A stretch of 64,000 nucleotides of DNA, taken from contig OY969553.1 of the NCBI GenBank assembly GCA_963700925.1, positions 1,116,001 through 1,180,000 of the forward strand. Direction: 5' to 3'. Under the pieces are notes generated by a model, which saw only the letters and a list, made by a program, of their open reading frames with translations, made no database searches and was not told the origin of the DNA. Every line of letters starts with the position of its first letter. Within the stretch, counting starts at the first letter, position 1. The DNA is from CAWJMD01 sp963700925 (GTDB lineage Bacteria; Actinomycetota; Actinomycetes; Actinomycetales; CAWJMD01). Position numbers and translations under genes: made by a program. This document shows positions 1 to 8,062 of the stretch, piece after piece.

Positions 1-1991
1 ACGGGGAGGTCGCGGAGGTACGCCAGCGAGGAGAAGCCGGTTCCGTAGTCGTCGATCGAGGTCTCCACCTGGTGGTCACGCAGGAGCGCCAACACCTCCC
101 GTGCGCGCTCGGGGTCGGCGACGAACGAGTCCTCGGTGACCTCGATGAGGAGCTTGCCACCGGGCAGCCCTGCCTCGTCGAGGGCCTTGAACAACCCGGC
201 CAGGAGCTGCCCACCCAGTAGCTCCGGAGGGGCCCAGTTGATCGCAGCGCGAAAGGTGCAGCCCTCGTCCATCCACGAGCGTGCGTCCTGCACCACCCGC
301 CGTGTCACCGTCTCCGACAGGAAGGGCATCAGCCCGGCGCGTCGTGCGTCCGGCAGGAACTCCATCGGTCCCAGCAGCCCATCCGTCGGATGCTGCCAGC
401 GAACGAGCGCCTCCACCGCCACCACATGCCGTGTGCGGGCGTCGATCTGCGGCTGGTACCAGACGACGAGCTGGCCGTCGGCGATCGCCTGGCGCAGCTC
501 TTCCCCTCGGCGCAGACGGTCGCGCGAGAAGCCGTCCTGCGCGCTGTCGAACAGCAGGGTCCCGGCCCCGGACGCCTTGGCCTCGTACATGGCGATGTCT
601 GCTCGACGCAGCAGCTCCGTGGACGTGTCACCCGCGGCCCGAACCGTGATGCCGATGGAGGCGTCGAGGGAGAGGTCCACGCCGTCCATCCGCATGGGTG
701 TCCGCAGCACTGCCCTTGCGGCGTGGGCGATCTCGAAGAGTGCGATCTCGTCCGTCCCACGAACGAGGAGCGCGAACTCGTCCCCGCCCAGGCGCGCCAC
801 CAGGACCTTCGGGCCGAGCGCTTCGTGCATCCGCTGCGCGAGGAGGACAAGGACCTGGTCGCCGACTCGGTGCCCCAAGCTGTCGTTGACGTGCTTGAAG
901 CCGTCGAGGTCCATCAGCAGCAGCCCCAGGGCGCCGTCACCGTGCAACGCCTCGTCGGCCGCTGCGAGCAGGGCCCGCCGGTTGGGCAGGCCCGTCAGCT
1001 CGTCGGTCAGGGACAGGCGCAGTGCCTCGGCGGCCCCCTGAGCCTCGCGGAGAGCGATCAGCATTCGGGCGCCCGTGCACACGAGCGCCACGATCGCGGG
1101 CACCATGACGTACGGCTCGATCGGGCCCTCCGGACGCAGCGTGAGCACGACCAGCGCCACCGAGGCGGCCAGCAGCAGCAGCCGGGCGCTGTGCCGTGCG
1201 GGCAAGCGGTGCTCCAGCCCGGGCGCCCGGCATGCCGCGGCGACGATGACAGCGAAGCTGCCGCCCCACAGCCCATCGAGCAGCAGGTTGGACGAGTACG
1301 TCCCCCCGCCGACGCTGTGGACGAGGAGGCTGCTGTCGGCCACCGCGAGACCGAGGAAACCCAACACCAACGCCGCCGTCCGCACCGTCCGGCCGCGAAG
1401 TCGCAACATGAGCTGGGCGAGCACCACGACCCCGAGGAGCACGTCGATCAGCGGGTAGAGCAGGGCGAGCAGCACGTGGACGCCGTCGCCCTCCAACGAC
1501 GAGGACAGGGGTGTCAGGACGGCGAACGCTGCCAGGCACGCGCCTCCGGTGCAGACGACCGCCGCCTCCAGCCACACCACGGTCGCCGGCATGCGCTGCC
1601 GGGGAACGTCCAGCAGCAGGAATGCGGCGATGCCGAGGTAGGACGCCAGGTAGAGCACCTCGCCAGGAGCGGGGAAGGCCACCGTGTCGACGGTTTGACT
1701 GGCGCTCACCGTGGCTGACCCGGCGGCCCACAACGAGACGCCGAGCGCCAGCAGCAGCATCGGCACCTTGCGGGCCGGCTCGCGGGCGGCCGTCACCAGC
1801 AGCCTGACGATCAGCACCGCGAAGAAGGCCCCCAGCGTGACGAGCAGGGCAGTGCGGACCGCGGTGCCCTCGGACGAGCCGGGCAGGATGAGCAGCGAGG
1901 CCAGCCCGGTGAGCGCCACCGCCCAGGGCGCCACCGCAAGCGGGTGAAGAGCGCGGCGGGCGCGGGTCGGCAGCGATGCGGTCTTCACCAT
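1..1991 (-). CDS. GGDEF-EAL c-di-GMP synthase/phosphodiesterase, membrane-bound (3' end outside window)
   Basis: Partial gene: 663 codons are visible and the C-terminus lies beyond base 1. The start is ATG 1991 with GGGGAGG just upstream. The N-terminal 300 residues hold about eight hydrophobic segments, a likely membrane sensor. The diguanylate cyclase domain follows, with an intact GGDEF at residues 402-406. The EAL domain then begins (EALVRW near 525; later IEVTED and the DDYGTG loop). The N, E and DD metal/substrate positions expected of active EAL domains are present; the late catalytic lysine lies off the window. No RxxD inhibitory site precedes GGDEF, so product inhibition at an I-site is unlikely. 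Both activities look possible; the balance cannot be read from sequence. It is the last visible gene on this strand, 125 bp after dhaM. Confidence 0.93.
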   Translation of the reverse strand, partial: MVKTASLPTRARRALHPLAVAPWAVALTGLASLLILPGSSEGTAVRTALLVTLGAFFAVLIVRLLVTAAREPARKVPMLLLALGVSLWAAGSATVSASQTVDTVAFPAPGEVLYLASYLGIAAFLLLDVPRQRMPATVVWLEAAVVCTGGACLAAFAVLTPLSSSLEGDGVHVLLALLYPLIDVLLGVVVLAQLMLRLRGRTVRTAALVLGFLGLAVADSSLLVHSVGGGTYSSNLLLDGLWGGSFAVIVAAACRAPGLEHRLPARHSARLLLLAASVALVVLTLRPEGPIEPYVMVPAIVALVCTGARMLIALREAQGAAEALRLSLTDELTGLPNRRALLAAADEALHGDGALGLLLMDLDGFKHVNDSLGHRVGDQVLVLLAQRMHEALGPKVLVARLGGDEFALLVRGTDEIALFEIAHAARAVLRTPMRMDGVDLSLDASIGITVRAAGDTSTELLRRADIAMYEAKASGAGTLLFDSAQDGFSRDRLRRGEELRQAIADGQLVVWYQPQIDARTRHVVAVEALVRWQHPTDGLLGPMEFLPDARRAGLMPFLSETVTRRVVQDARSWMDEGCTFRAAINWAPPELLGGQLLAGLFKALDEAGLPGGKLLIEVTEDSFVADPERAREVLALLRDHQVETSIDDYGTGFSSLAYLRDLP

Positions 1992-2116
1992 CGCGCCTCC
2001 CCTGCGGCCAGTGCACACGAATCAGGGCAGCGGCGGGCCGGGAGACCGCTCCATCAGTGGCATCGGCCTGCACGATCTGATCTTGAGGGTTGATTGACAC
2101 CTGACAGCGCGCAGGC

Positions 2117-4624
2117 TCAGGGCGACGTCTCGGGAAGCGTGGTCAGCACCAGCTTGCGCACGTCGGCCGGGCTGGGCAGGTCAAGGGCCTCCAGGGCAAC
2201 GGCACGGCACCGTTCGACGTCGAGCGTTCGGATGGCGGCCTTGACGCCGGGAACGGCGTGCGGAGCGACACTCAGCTCGCGGACGCCCAGACCGACCAGC
2301 ACGGGGATGGCCAGCTCGTCCGACGCGACCTCACCGCAGACCGCGACGTCCACTCGCCCCTGCGCTGCGTCACACACACGACGGATGAGCTGGAGCACCG
2401 CGGGGTCCAGGGCGTCGGACAGCGCCGCGACGGCCGGGTTCCCCCGTTCGGCCGCCAGCGTGTACTGAGTGAGGTCGTTGGTCCCGATGCTGACGAAGTC
2501 CAGATGGGGAAGGAAGGCGTCGATCTTGAGCGCCGCGGCCGGCACCTCGACCATCATCCCGACACGCAGGCCCGCTGGTGGCCCATCGGGTCCCGCCGCA
2601 TCGGCGAGCGCCCGGCGGGCCTCGAGCAGCTCGTCGATCGTCGAGATCATCGGGAACATCACGCTGGTCGGGAACTGTCGTGCAGTGTGGCACACCGCTT
2701 CCAGCTGCTCGCGCAGCAGTTCGCGGCGCTCGAGGCTGAGCCGGATTCCTCGAAGCCCGAGGAAGGGGTTCTCCTCGTGCGGCACCGGGAGGTAGGGCAG
2801 TGGCTTGTCTCCGCCGACGTCCAGGGTGCGAAGCGTGATGCGTCGGCCGGCCATTGCGCCGGCGATCGCGCCGTACTCCTCCTGCTGCTCGGCCAGGTCG
2901 GGAGCTGAGCCTCGTCCGAGGAAGAGAAACTCCGTGCGGACGAGCCCGGCCCCATCTGCACCGGCTGCGACTGCGGCCCGGGCGTCCGCGACGGAGCCGA
3001 GGTTGGCAACCACGTGCAGCTGGACTCCGTCCTGCGACACAGCGGGCTCCTCGGCCTGGGCAAGGTCGTGCTCCCGGCGCTCGGAAAGCTCAAGTGCCCG
3101 CCCCTGGAAAACCTGCAGCACATCGGGTTTCGGGCTGATGTACAGCTCCCCCGAGCTCCCGTCGATGATGATCGGCGTGCCTTCGGCAAGGTTGAGGACG
3201 TCCCTGCCGGCACCAACGACCATCGGGATGTTGCGGGCGCGCGCGAGGATCGCTGCGTGCGAGCTCGCACTGCCGTAGGCAAGAACCACGCCCTTGACCA
3301 GCGCGCCGTCGAGCGCGGCCGCATCTGCAGGAGTCAGGTCCCGCGCCAGGAGGATGCCCTCCGTCGACGTTCGGCGATCCGGTGCCCCGGTCAGTGCTCG
3401 CAGCACTTGCTGAGCCAGCGCGGCGACGTCCGCGGCTCGTTCGCGCAGGTACGGGTCGGGGAGCTCTGCCCACTGGCGCTCGACCTCGGCCAGCGACTGT
3501 GCCCAGGCGCGGGTGGCGCTGACGCCTTCGCCGACAAGGGTTTTGACGTCCGTGAGGATCTCGGAGTCGCCCAGCAGTGTGAGGTGGGCGTCGAAGATAC
3601 CTGCCTCCTCGGGCCCCACCTCGCGTAGCGTCTGGACACGTACGTGCTCGATGTCGCGGCGCACGTCGGCGACCGACTTGACGATCCGACGCCACTCAGA
3701 TGCCGGGTCGCCGACCACCTCGGACTCGACCTGGTCGAGGTCGACGGATGACGTTGTCAGCCTGCGGACCGCACCGATCGCGATTCCTGGCGACGCGGGA
3801 AGGGCTCCGGCCGATGCCGAGGCGGTTGAGAGCTTCGGTGTCCTGCCCGCCTCGTCGGGGCCGACGGGCCCCTCGGGCTCTTCGGCCTCGTCGAACCGTC
3901 TCCCGGCAAGGGCGAGAAGGTGGTCGACCGCTTCCCTCGCCTGCGGGCCCGATGCGCGCACCTCGACCTGGTGCCCTCGCAAGGCACCGAGCGTCGCGAC
4001 CCTGCTCAGGCTTGCGGCAGGCACCGGCCCCACACCGGTCGTGAGGTTGAGGAGCAGCACGGACGCGTCCAGCTCGCGAACCTGGCTCACCAGCCGGGCA
4101 GCCGGCCGCGCGTGCAGACCGTGCTGGTTCTCCACCGTGAAGGCGGCAACGATCTCGTCCACCGCTACCCGCTCGGCAAGGGGATCACCCGTCTCGACCG
4201 GAGCGGCAAGGTGAGCCGCCTTGCCCAGGAGCGCTCCGCTGGCCTCCGCTGCTACCTCAACGCGGCCAGCGCCTCCAGCTGCCGCAACCGCAGCGACGAT
4301 GAGACCCTCGACAATCGGTGCCGCAGAAAGGATCACACGATCACGCGCTGCGGGGTCGTCGAGCAGATCGAGGGCGAGCTCGGCGCTGAGGACGGCACTG
4401 CCCAAGTCCATCAGGACGACGACCCCCGCGGGCCCGTCGACCTTCTCGATCGCCTCCTTGATGCGCACCGCGTCCGTGCCGAAGGTGGTGTCGTCGAGGC
4501 CCGCGGCCGCCTCGATGCCGACGGGGCGGCCGTGCAGCATCTCCGAGGCGAGCGCGATCGCTGCGCGCGCCAGGCCGCGGCTGTGCGAGACGACGACGAG
4601 TCCGACCCCTTGCTGGTGTGCCAT
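2117..4624 (-). CDS. dhaM: DhaM-HPr-Enzyme I fusion: PEP-dependent dihydroxyacetone kinase phosphotransferase
   Basis: An 835-residue phosphorelay protein. Residues 1-130 are the EIIA-Man-like DhaM domain (VVVSHSRG, phospho-His14). Residues about 155-240 are HPr (NQHGLHARPAA, His171). Residues about 270-835 form a complete Enzyme I: phospho-His456 in GSASSHAAILAR, GLVRTEFLF, TLDVGGDKPLPYL, MMVEVP, SIGTNDLTQYTLA and the CGE active-site cysteine. E. coli DhaM carries only the N-terminal part of EI; here the PEP-binding barrel is also present, so the chain could take phosphate from PEP by itself and pass it through HPr and DhaM to ADP on DhaL. The start is ATG 4624 with GAGGAG upstream. It lies 32 bp after dhaL in the glpF-dhaKLM operon. 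Confidence 0.95.
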   Translation of the reverse strand: MAHQQGVGLVVVSHSRGLARAAIALASEMLHGRPVGIEAAAGLDDTTFGTDAVRIKEAIEKVDGPAGVVVLMDLGSAVLSAELALDLLDDPAARDRVILSAAPIVEGLIVAAVAAAGGAGRVEVAAEASGALLGKAAHLAAPVETGDPLAERVAVDEIVAAFTVENQHGLHARPAARLVSQVRELDASVLLLNLTTGVGPVPAASLSRVATLGALRGHQVEVRASGPQAREAVDHLLALAGRRFDEAEEPEGPVGPDEAGRTPKLSTASASAGALPASPGIAIGAVRRLTTSSVDLDQVESEVVGDPASEWRRIVKSVADVRRDIEHVRVQTLREVGPEEAGIFDAHLTLLGDSEILTDVKTLVGEGVSATRAWAQSLAEVERQWAELPDPYLRERAADVAALAQQVLRALTGAPDRRTSTEGILLARDLTPADAAALDGALVKGVVLAYGSASSHAAILARARNIPMVVGAGRDVLNLAEGTPIIIDGSSGELYISPKPDVLQVFQGRALELSERREHDLAQAEEPAVSQDGVQLHVVANLGSVADARAAVAAGADGAGLVRTEFLFLGRGSAPDLAEQQEEYGAIAGAMAGRRITLRTLDVGGDKPLPYLPVPHEENPFLGLRGIRLSLERRELLREQLEAVCHTARQFPTSVMFPMISTIDELLEARRALADAAGPDGPPAGLRVGMMVEVPAAALKIDAFLPHLDFVSIGTNDLTQYTLAAERGNPAVAALSDALDPAVLQLIRRVCDAAQGRVDVAVCGEVASDELAIPVLVGLGVRELSVAPHAVPGVKAAIRTLDVERCRAVALEALDLPSPADVRKLVLTTLPETSP

Positions 4625-4656
4625 CTCGATTCAGCTCCTCGGGTGAGAGTCGGCGT

Positions 4657-5292
4657 TCAGAACGCTGCCTGCGTGGCTGCCTCGAGCAGCAGGGCGATGC
4701 TGGTGGCGCCCGGGTCCTGGTGGCCGACGCTCCGCTCCCCCAGATAGCTGGCCCGGCCCTTTCGAGCCAGCATCGGGATAGTCGTGTCGCGCCCCGCCGT
4801 GGCCGCGCTGCTGGCCAGCTTCAGCGCCTCGGACAGGCTCTCCTGCCGGGCGAGGGCACCGTGCAGGGCGTCGACGGCCGGAGCCAGAGCGTCGTACATC
4901 GTCTTGTCGCCCGACTCGGCCTTGCCCCGTGCGACCACTCCCTCGAGCCCGGCCCGCAGAGCGGCCGCCAGCTGCTCCGGTGAGCCGGGGTTCGCGTCGC
5001 CGAACGATGTGCCCATGCGAAGGAACAGCGTGCCGAACAGTGGCCCGCTGGCACCTCCGACCGTGGAGACCAGCGTCATTCCCACCTTGCTGAGCAGAGC
5101 GCCCGGGGTAGCCGGTCGGGTCTCGTCGAGCGCGACCACGGCGGCCGTCATGCCCCGATCCATGTTCGACCCGTGGTCGGCGTCGCCGATCGCTGCGTCG
5201 AGCTCGGTCAGGTGGTCCCGGTTCTCGGCAACCAGGGTGGCGAACCTGCGCACCCACTCGTCGAGGACCGCCGTGGTCACGTTCTCGTTCAT
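4657..5292 (-). CDS. dhaL: Dihydroxyacetone kinase ADP-binding subunit DhaL
   Basis: A 211-residue cytoplasmic subunit that keeps a bound ADP/ATP and transfers phosphate to dihydroxyacetone held on DhaK. The family's magnesium-binding aspartates are visible as D32, D37 and D39 in the LDAAIGDADHGSNM segment. Other conserved parts are the GGASGPLFGT loop and the C-terminal YLGERSVGHQDPGA segment that closes over the nucleotide. The length is usual for stand-alone DhaL. It starts 3 bp after the dhaK stop and is followed by dhaM, so the three subunits are probably translated together. Confidence 0.96.
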   Translation of the reverse strand: MNENVTTAVLDEWVRRFATLVAENRDHLTELDAAIGDADHGSNMDRGMTAAVVALDETRPATPGALLSKVGMTLVSTVGGASGPLFGTLFLRMGTSFGDANPGSPEQLAAALRAGLEGVVARGKAESGDKTMYDALAPAVDALHGALARQESLSEALKLASSAATAGRDTTIPMLARKGRASYLGERSVGHQDPGATSIALLLEAATQAAF

Positions 5293-5295
5293 GTC

Positions 5296-6297
5296 TCAGA
5301 TTCCCCATCTCAATGCTGGCGTCTTGACCGGAGCGTCCCAGAGCGACAGCAGGTCGTCGTCCACCTTGAGCAGGGTGACCGAAGAGCCGGCCATGTCCAG
5401 GGAGGTGATGTACGAGCCCACGAGCGAGCGGGCCACGTGCACGCCGTGCCCGGCCAGGATCTTGCTCACCTCGTTGTACATCACGTAGAGCTCGATCAGC
5501 GGGGTACCACCGAGCCCGTTGACGAACGCGATCACCCCGTCACCCGACGAGAACGGCAGGTCGGCCAGGATCGGTTCGACCAGCAGCGACGCGATCTCCT
5601 GTGCAGTGGCAAGGGGGAGTCGCTGTCGTCCGGGCTCACCGTGGATGCCGACGCCGAGCTCCATCTCGTCGTCACCGAGGTCGAAGGTCGGCTTCCCTGC
5701 CGCCGGCACCGTGCACGAGGTGAGCGCGACACCCATGCTCCGGCCGTTGGCGTTCACCGCTCGCGCAACGTCAACCACCTGCTCGAGCGTCCGCTTCTGC
5801 TCGGCCGCTGCGCCGGCGATCTTCTCCAGCAGCACGGTGACGCCGACACCGCGCCGGCCCGCGGTCCAGGTGCTGTCCTGAACCGCGACGTCGTCGTCGG
5901 TCACCACCGAGACGACACGAGCACCAGTCTCCGCAGCTGCCAGCTCGGCGGCCATCTCGAAGTTCATCACGTCACCTGTGTAGTTCTTGACCACGTGGAC
6001 GACCCCCGCGCCACCGTCCACCAGCTTGGTGGCAGCCAGCATCTGCTCAGGCACGGGAGAGGTGAATACCTCACCCGCACAAGCCGCATCGAGCATCCCC
6101 AGGCCGACGAAGCCACCATGGAGCGGCTCGTGACCCGAGCCGCCACCGGAGATGATGCCGACCTTTCCCGGGCTGGGGGCGCCTGCTCGATAGATGATCT
6201 TGTTGGCGTGGTCGACCTGCAGGTCGGGGTGCGCCGCCTCGATCCCCAGCAGTGCCTCGACCACGACGTCGTTCGGGTCGTTGATCAGCTTCTTCAT
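5296..6297 (-). CDS. dhaK: Dihydroxyacetone kinase substrate-binding subunit DhaK
   Basis: A 333-residue subunit that binds dihydroxyacetone covalently as a hemiaminal on a histidine, here His219 in the GIHGEPG motif. The N-terminal GGGSGHEPLHGGFVG and the VKNYTGDVMNFEMA segment are diagnostic. ATG 6297 (MKKLIND) is preferred: AAAGGGAAG precedes it and the N-terminus matches the family. An in-frame ATG at 6312 would add five residues, and longer forms run into the glpF 3' region. Together with DhaL and DhaM this makes the PEP-dependent rather than ATP-dependent kinase, feeding dihydroxyacetone phosphate into glycolysis. No glycerol dehydrogenase lies in the window, so the carbon source could be dihydroxyacetone itself or glycerol oxidised elsewhere. 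Confidence 0.96.
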   Translation of the reverse strand: MKKLINDPNDVVVEALLGIEAAHPDLQVDHANKIIYRAGAPSPGKVGIISGGGSGHEPLHGGFVGLGMLDAACAGEVFTSPVPEQMLAATKLVDGGAGVVHVVKNYTGDVMNFEMAAELAAAETGARVVSVVTDDDVAVQDSTWTAGRRGVGVTVLLEKIAGAAAEQKRTLEQVVDVARAVNANGRSMGVALTSCTVPAAGKPTFDLGDDEMELGVGIHGEPGRQRLPLATAQEIASLLVEPILADLPFSSGDGVIAFVNGLGGTPLIELYVMYNEVSKILAGHGVHVARSLVGSYITSLDMAGSSVTLLKVDDDLLSLWDAPVKTPALRWGI

Positions 6298-6347
6298 GGT
6301 CTTCCCTTTCATCGTGGTTCGGTCCTGATGCTGTAGTGGGTGCGAGC

Positions 6348-7133
6348 TCAGCGCACCTCGGCGGCTGAGAGTGCGTCCAGGTCCGGGTCTCCGAGGTCGA
6401 CTCCGGCGCCGGCAGTGTGGCTGTCTGCGGGGGTCCGAGTGATGGCCCCGTAGAGCAACGCGGCGACGACGCCGGCGAGAAGCTCGGCGACCAGGTAGAC
6501 GGGCAGCTGGTCCCACTTCACCTCGCCACCGGCAATCTGCTGAACCAGCATCGGGCCTACGGTGCGAGCGGGGTTGATGGACGCGCCGGTCGCGGGGGCG
6601 ACAGGGATGATCGCGGCGAAGACGACCAGTCCGATTGCGACACCGGCGAACCCGGCCGCGGCTTTGCGATGGATCACGCCGAAGATGGTGAACACCAGGA
6701 TGAACGTGCCGACGAACTCGGCGGTGAACGCCTGGACCCAGCTGATGTCACCGTACGAGGCAACACCCAGGCCGACGTCGCTCGCCTTCTGGCCAAGCAC
6801 GCCGATGATCGCGGCGGCGCCCACGATGGCGCCGACCACCTGAGCGCCGAGATATGCCGGCACCTGACTCCAGGGGAACTTGCCCGAGGCAGCCAGTCCA
6901 AGGGTGACCGCCGGGTTGATGTGGTTGCCACCAATGTGCCCGAGGGCGTAGACGGTGGCCACGACCACGGTGCCGAACGCCAGGGAGATGACCCCCAGGT
7001 CGGCCATCGTGAAGGGCGAGTCACCGTTGACGATCAGCGTGGCGGGCACGGACCCGACGCCGATGAACACCAGGAAGGCCGTTCCGATGGCCTCGGCACC
7101 GAGCCGCTGGACCGTGCTGGTCTCGTCGAGCAT
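6348..7133 (-). CDS. glpF: MIP-family glycerol facilitator / aquaporin
   Basis: A 261-residue channel with six predicted membrane segments and the two re-entrant signature loops of the major intrinsic protein family: NHINPAVTLG near residue 68 and SINPARTVGP near 186. First gene of the operon with dhaK, dhaL and dhaM, which argues for uptake of glycerol or dihydroxyacetone rather than water alone. The start is ATG 7133 with GGAGGGAG eight bases upstream. The C-terminal 25 residues are acidic and soluble. Substrate choice between glycerol and other small polyols cannot be settled from the motifs. Confidence 0.9.
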   Translation of the reverse strand: MLDETSTVQRLGAEAIGTAFLVFIGVGSVPATLIVNGDSPFTMADLGVISLAFGTVVVATVYALGHIGGNHINPAVTLGLAASGKFPWSQVPAYLGAQVVGAIVGAAAIIGVLGQKASDVGLGVASYGDISWVQAFTAEFVGTFILVFTIFGVIHRKAAAGFAGVAIGLVVFAAIIPVAPATGASINPARTVGPMLVQQIAGGEVKWDQLPVYLVAELLAGVVAALLYGAITRTPADSHTAGAGVDLGDPDLDALSAAEVR

Positions 7134-7162
7134 GTCCTGCTCCCTCCGTACGTTGTCGCCGA

Positions 7163-7184
7163 ATTCTATTCGGCATAGTCGAAT
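7163..7184 (-). promoter_or_regulatory. Probable glpF-dha promoter with overlapping IclR-type operator
   Basis: On the minus strand TAGAAT (7163-7168) is a good -10 element about 30 bp before the glpF start codon. Directly upstream (7168-7184) is an imperfect palindrome, ATTCG-N7-CGAAT, matching at 12 of 17 positions. It sits in the -10/-35 spacer where a bound regulator would block or remodel RNA polymerase. The divergently placed IclR gene makes this the obvious candidate operator. Function is inferred from position and symmetry only. Confidence 0.5.
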
Positions 7185-7235
7185 GTGACGCGGACGCTAC
7201 ACCCGTGATTCACTGATCCGCAAGACTTTTCTTGG

Positions 7236-8024
7236 ATGACTCGAGAGCTTGGGGGTTATGTCGTGATTCAGTCGGTGGACCGCGCGATCCGGGTCCTCAC
7301 GGTGCTTCAGGGTGCCCGGCGGCTGAGCCTTTCGGAGCTGGCGTCCCGCCTGGACCTGGCGCCGTCGACGACACACGGAATCGTCCGGACCCTGGTCGAG
7401 CACGGCATGGTCGTGCAGGAGCGAGGGTCCAGCAGGTACCAGCTGGGGCCGGCAGTCCTGCGGCTCGGCAACGTCTACCTCGACACCCTGGAGCTCAGGT
7501 CCAAGACGATCCCCTGGGCCGAGGACCTCGCCAGGCGCACCGGCCTCGCCGTCCGCACCGGCGTCCTGCTCGTCGACGACGTCGTGATCATCCACCACGA
7601 GCCCCGCCCCGACGGCAGCCGGCAGATGCCAGAGGTCGGCATCGTCATTCCCGTGCATGCCAGCGCGCTCGGAAAGGCCATGCTGGCGTTCCTCCCCGAC
7701 GAGGCGAAGCGCGTGCTGGCGTCGGGGGGCCTGCGCAGCATGACCGGCGAGACCATCACGTCGTCGGAGGATCTCAGCGCCCAGCTGGACGACGTGAGGT
7801 CGACCGGCATCGCCATCGAGCAGGACGAGGCCGTGATCGGCGAGAGCGCCATCGCCAGCCCGGTTTTCGACACCTGGGGCACGGCTGTCGGTGCGATCGG
7901 CATCGTCCTCCCGTCCGGGGAGTCCCCGGTCGGGCACGACGGGAGTGCCACGGTGCGCGAGACGGCACGTGCGCTCTCCCGCGAGCTCGGGGCAGCGTCC
8001 TGGCCGCCCCCGTCCACAGTCTGA
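7236..8024 (+). CDS. IclR-family transcriptional regulator, probable control of the glycerol/dihydroxyacetone operon
   Basis: 262 residues from ATG 7236. An in-frame GTG at 7263 (IQSVDRAIRVL) has GGGGG about 8 bases upstream and matches where most IclR proteins begin, so the true protein may be nine residues shorter. The N-terminal winged helix (about 15-75; LSLSELASRLDLAPSTTHGIVRTL) is followed by the IclR effector domain, with HASALGKAMLAFLP typical of the ligand pocket. It diverges from glpF across about 100 bp, the arrangement seen for the Streptomyces glycerol regulator GylR, also an IclR protein. Regulation of glpF-dhaKLM is inferred from position; the biosynthetic locus on the other side is a second possible target. 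Confidence 0.9.
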   Translation: MTRELGGYVVIQSVDRAIRVLTVLQGARRLSLSELASRLDLAPSTTHGIVRTLVEHGMVVQERGSSRYQLGPAVLRLGNVYLDTLELRSKTIPWAEDLARRTGLAVRTGVLLVDDVVIIHHEPRPDGSRQMPEVGIVIPVHASALGKAMLAFLPDEAKRVLASGGLRSMTGETITSSEDLSAQLDDVRSTGIAIEQDEAVIGESAIASPVFDTWGTAVGAIGIVLPSGESPVGHDGSATVRETARALSRELGAASWPPPSTV

Positions 8025-8062
8025 GAACGGTTGGCGGCCAGGAAGAACCAGACCTGTTGCGC

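Noticed and set aside
390..1718. 442-codon plus-strand frame
   Set aside because: Antisense to the GGDEF-EAL gene, with Gln/Arg/His-rich sequence and no domain.
937..2100. 387-codon minus-strand frame overlapping the GGDEF-EAL gene
   Set aside because: A different frame of the same strand. The true frame contains GGDEF and EAL and starts at 1991.
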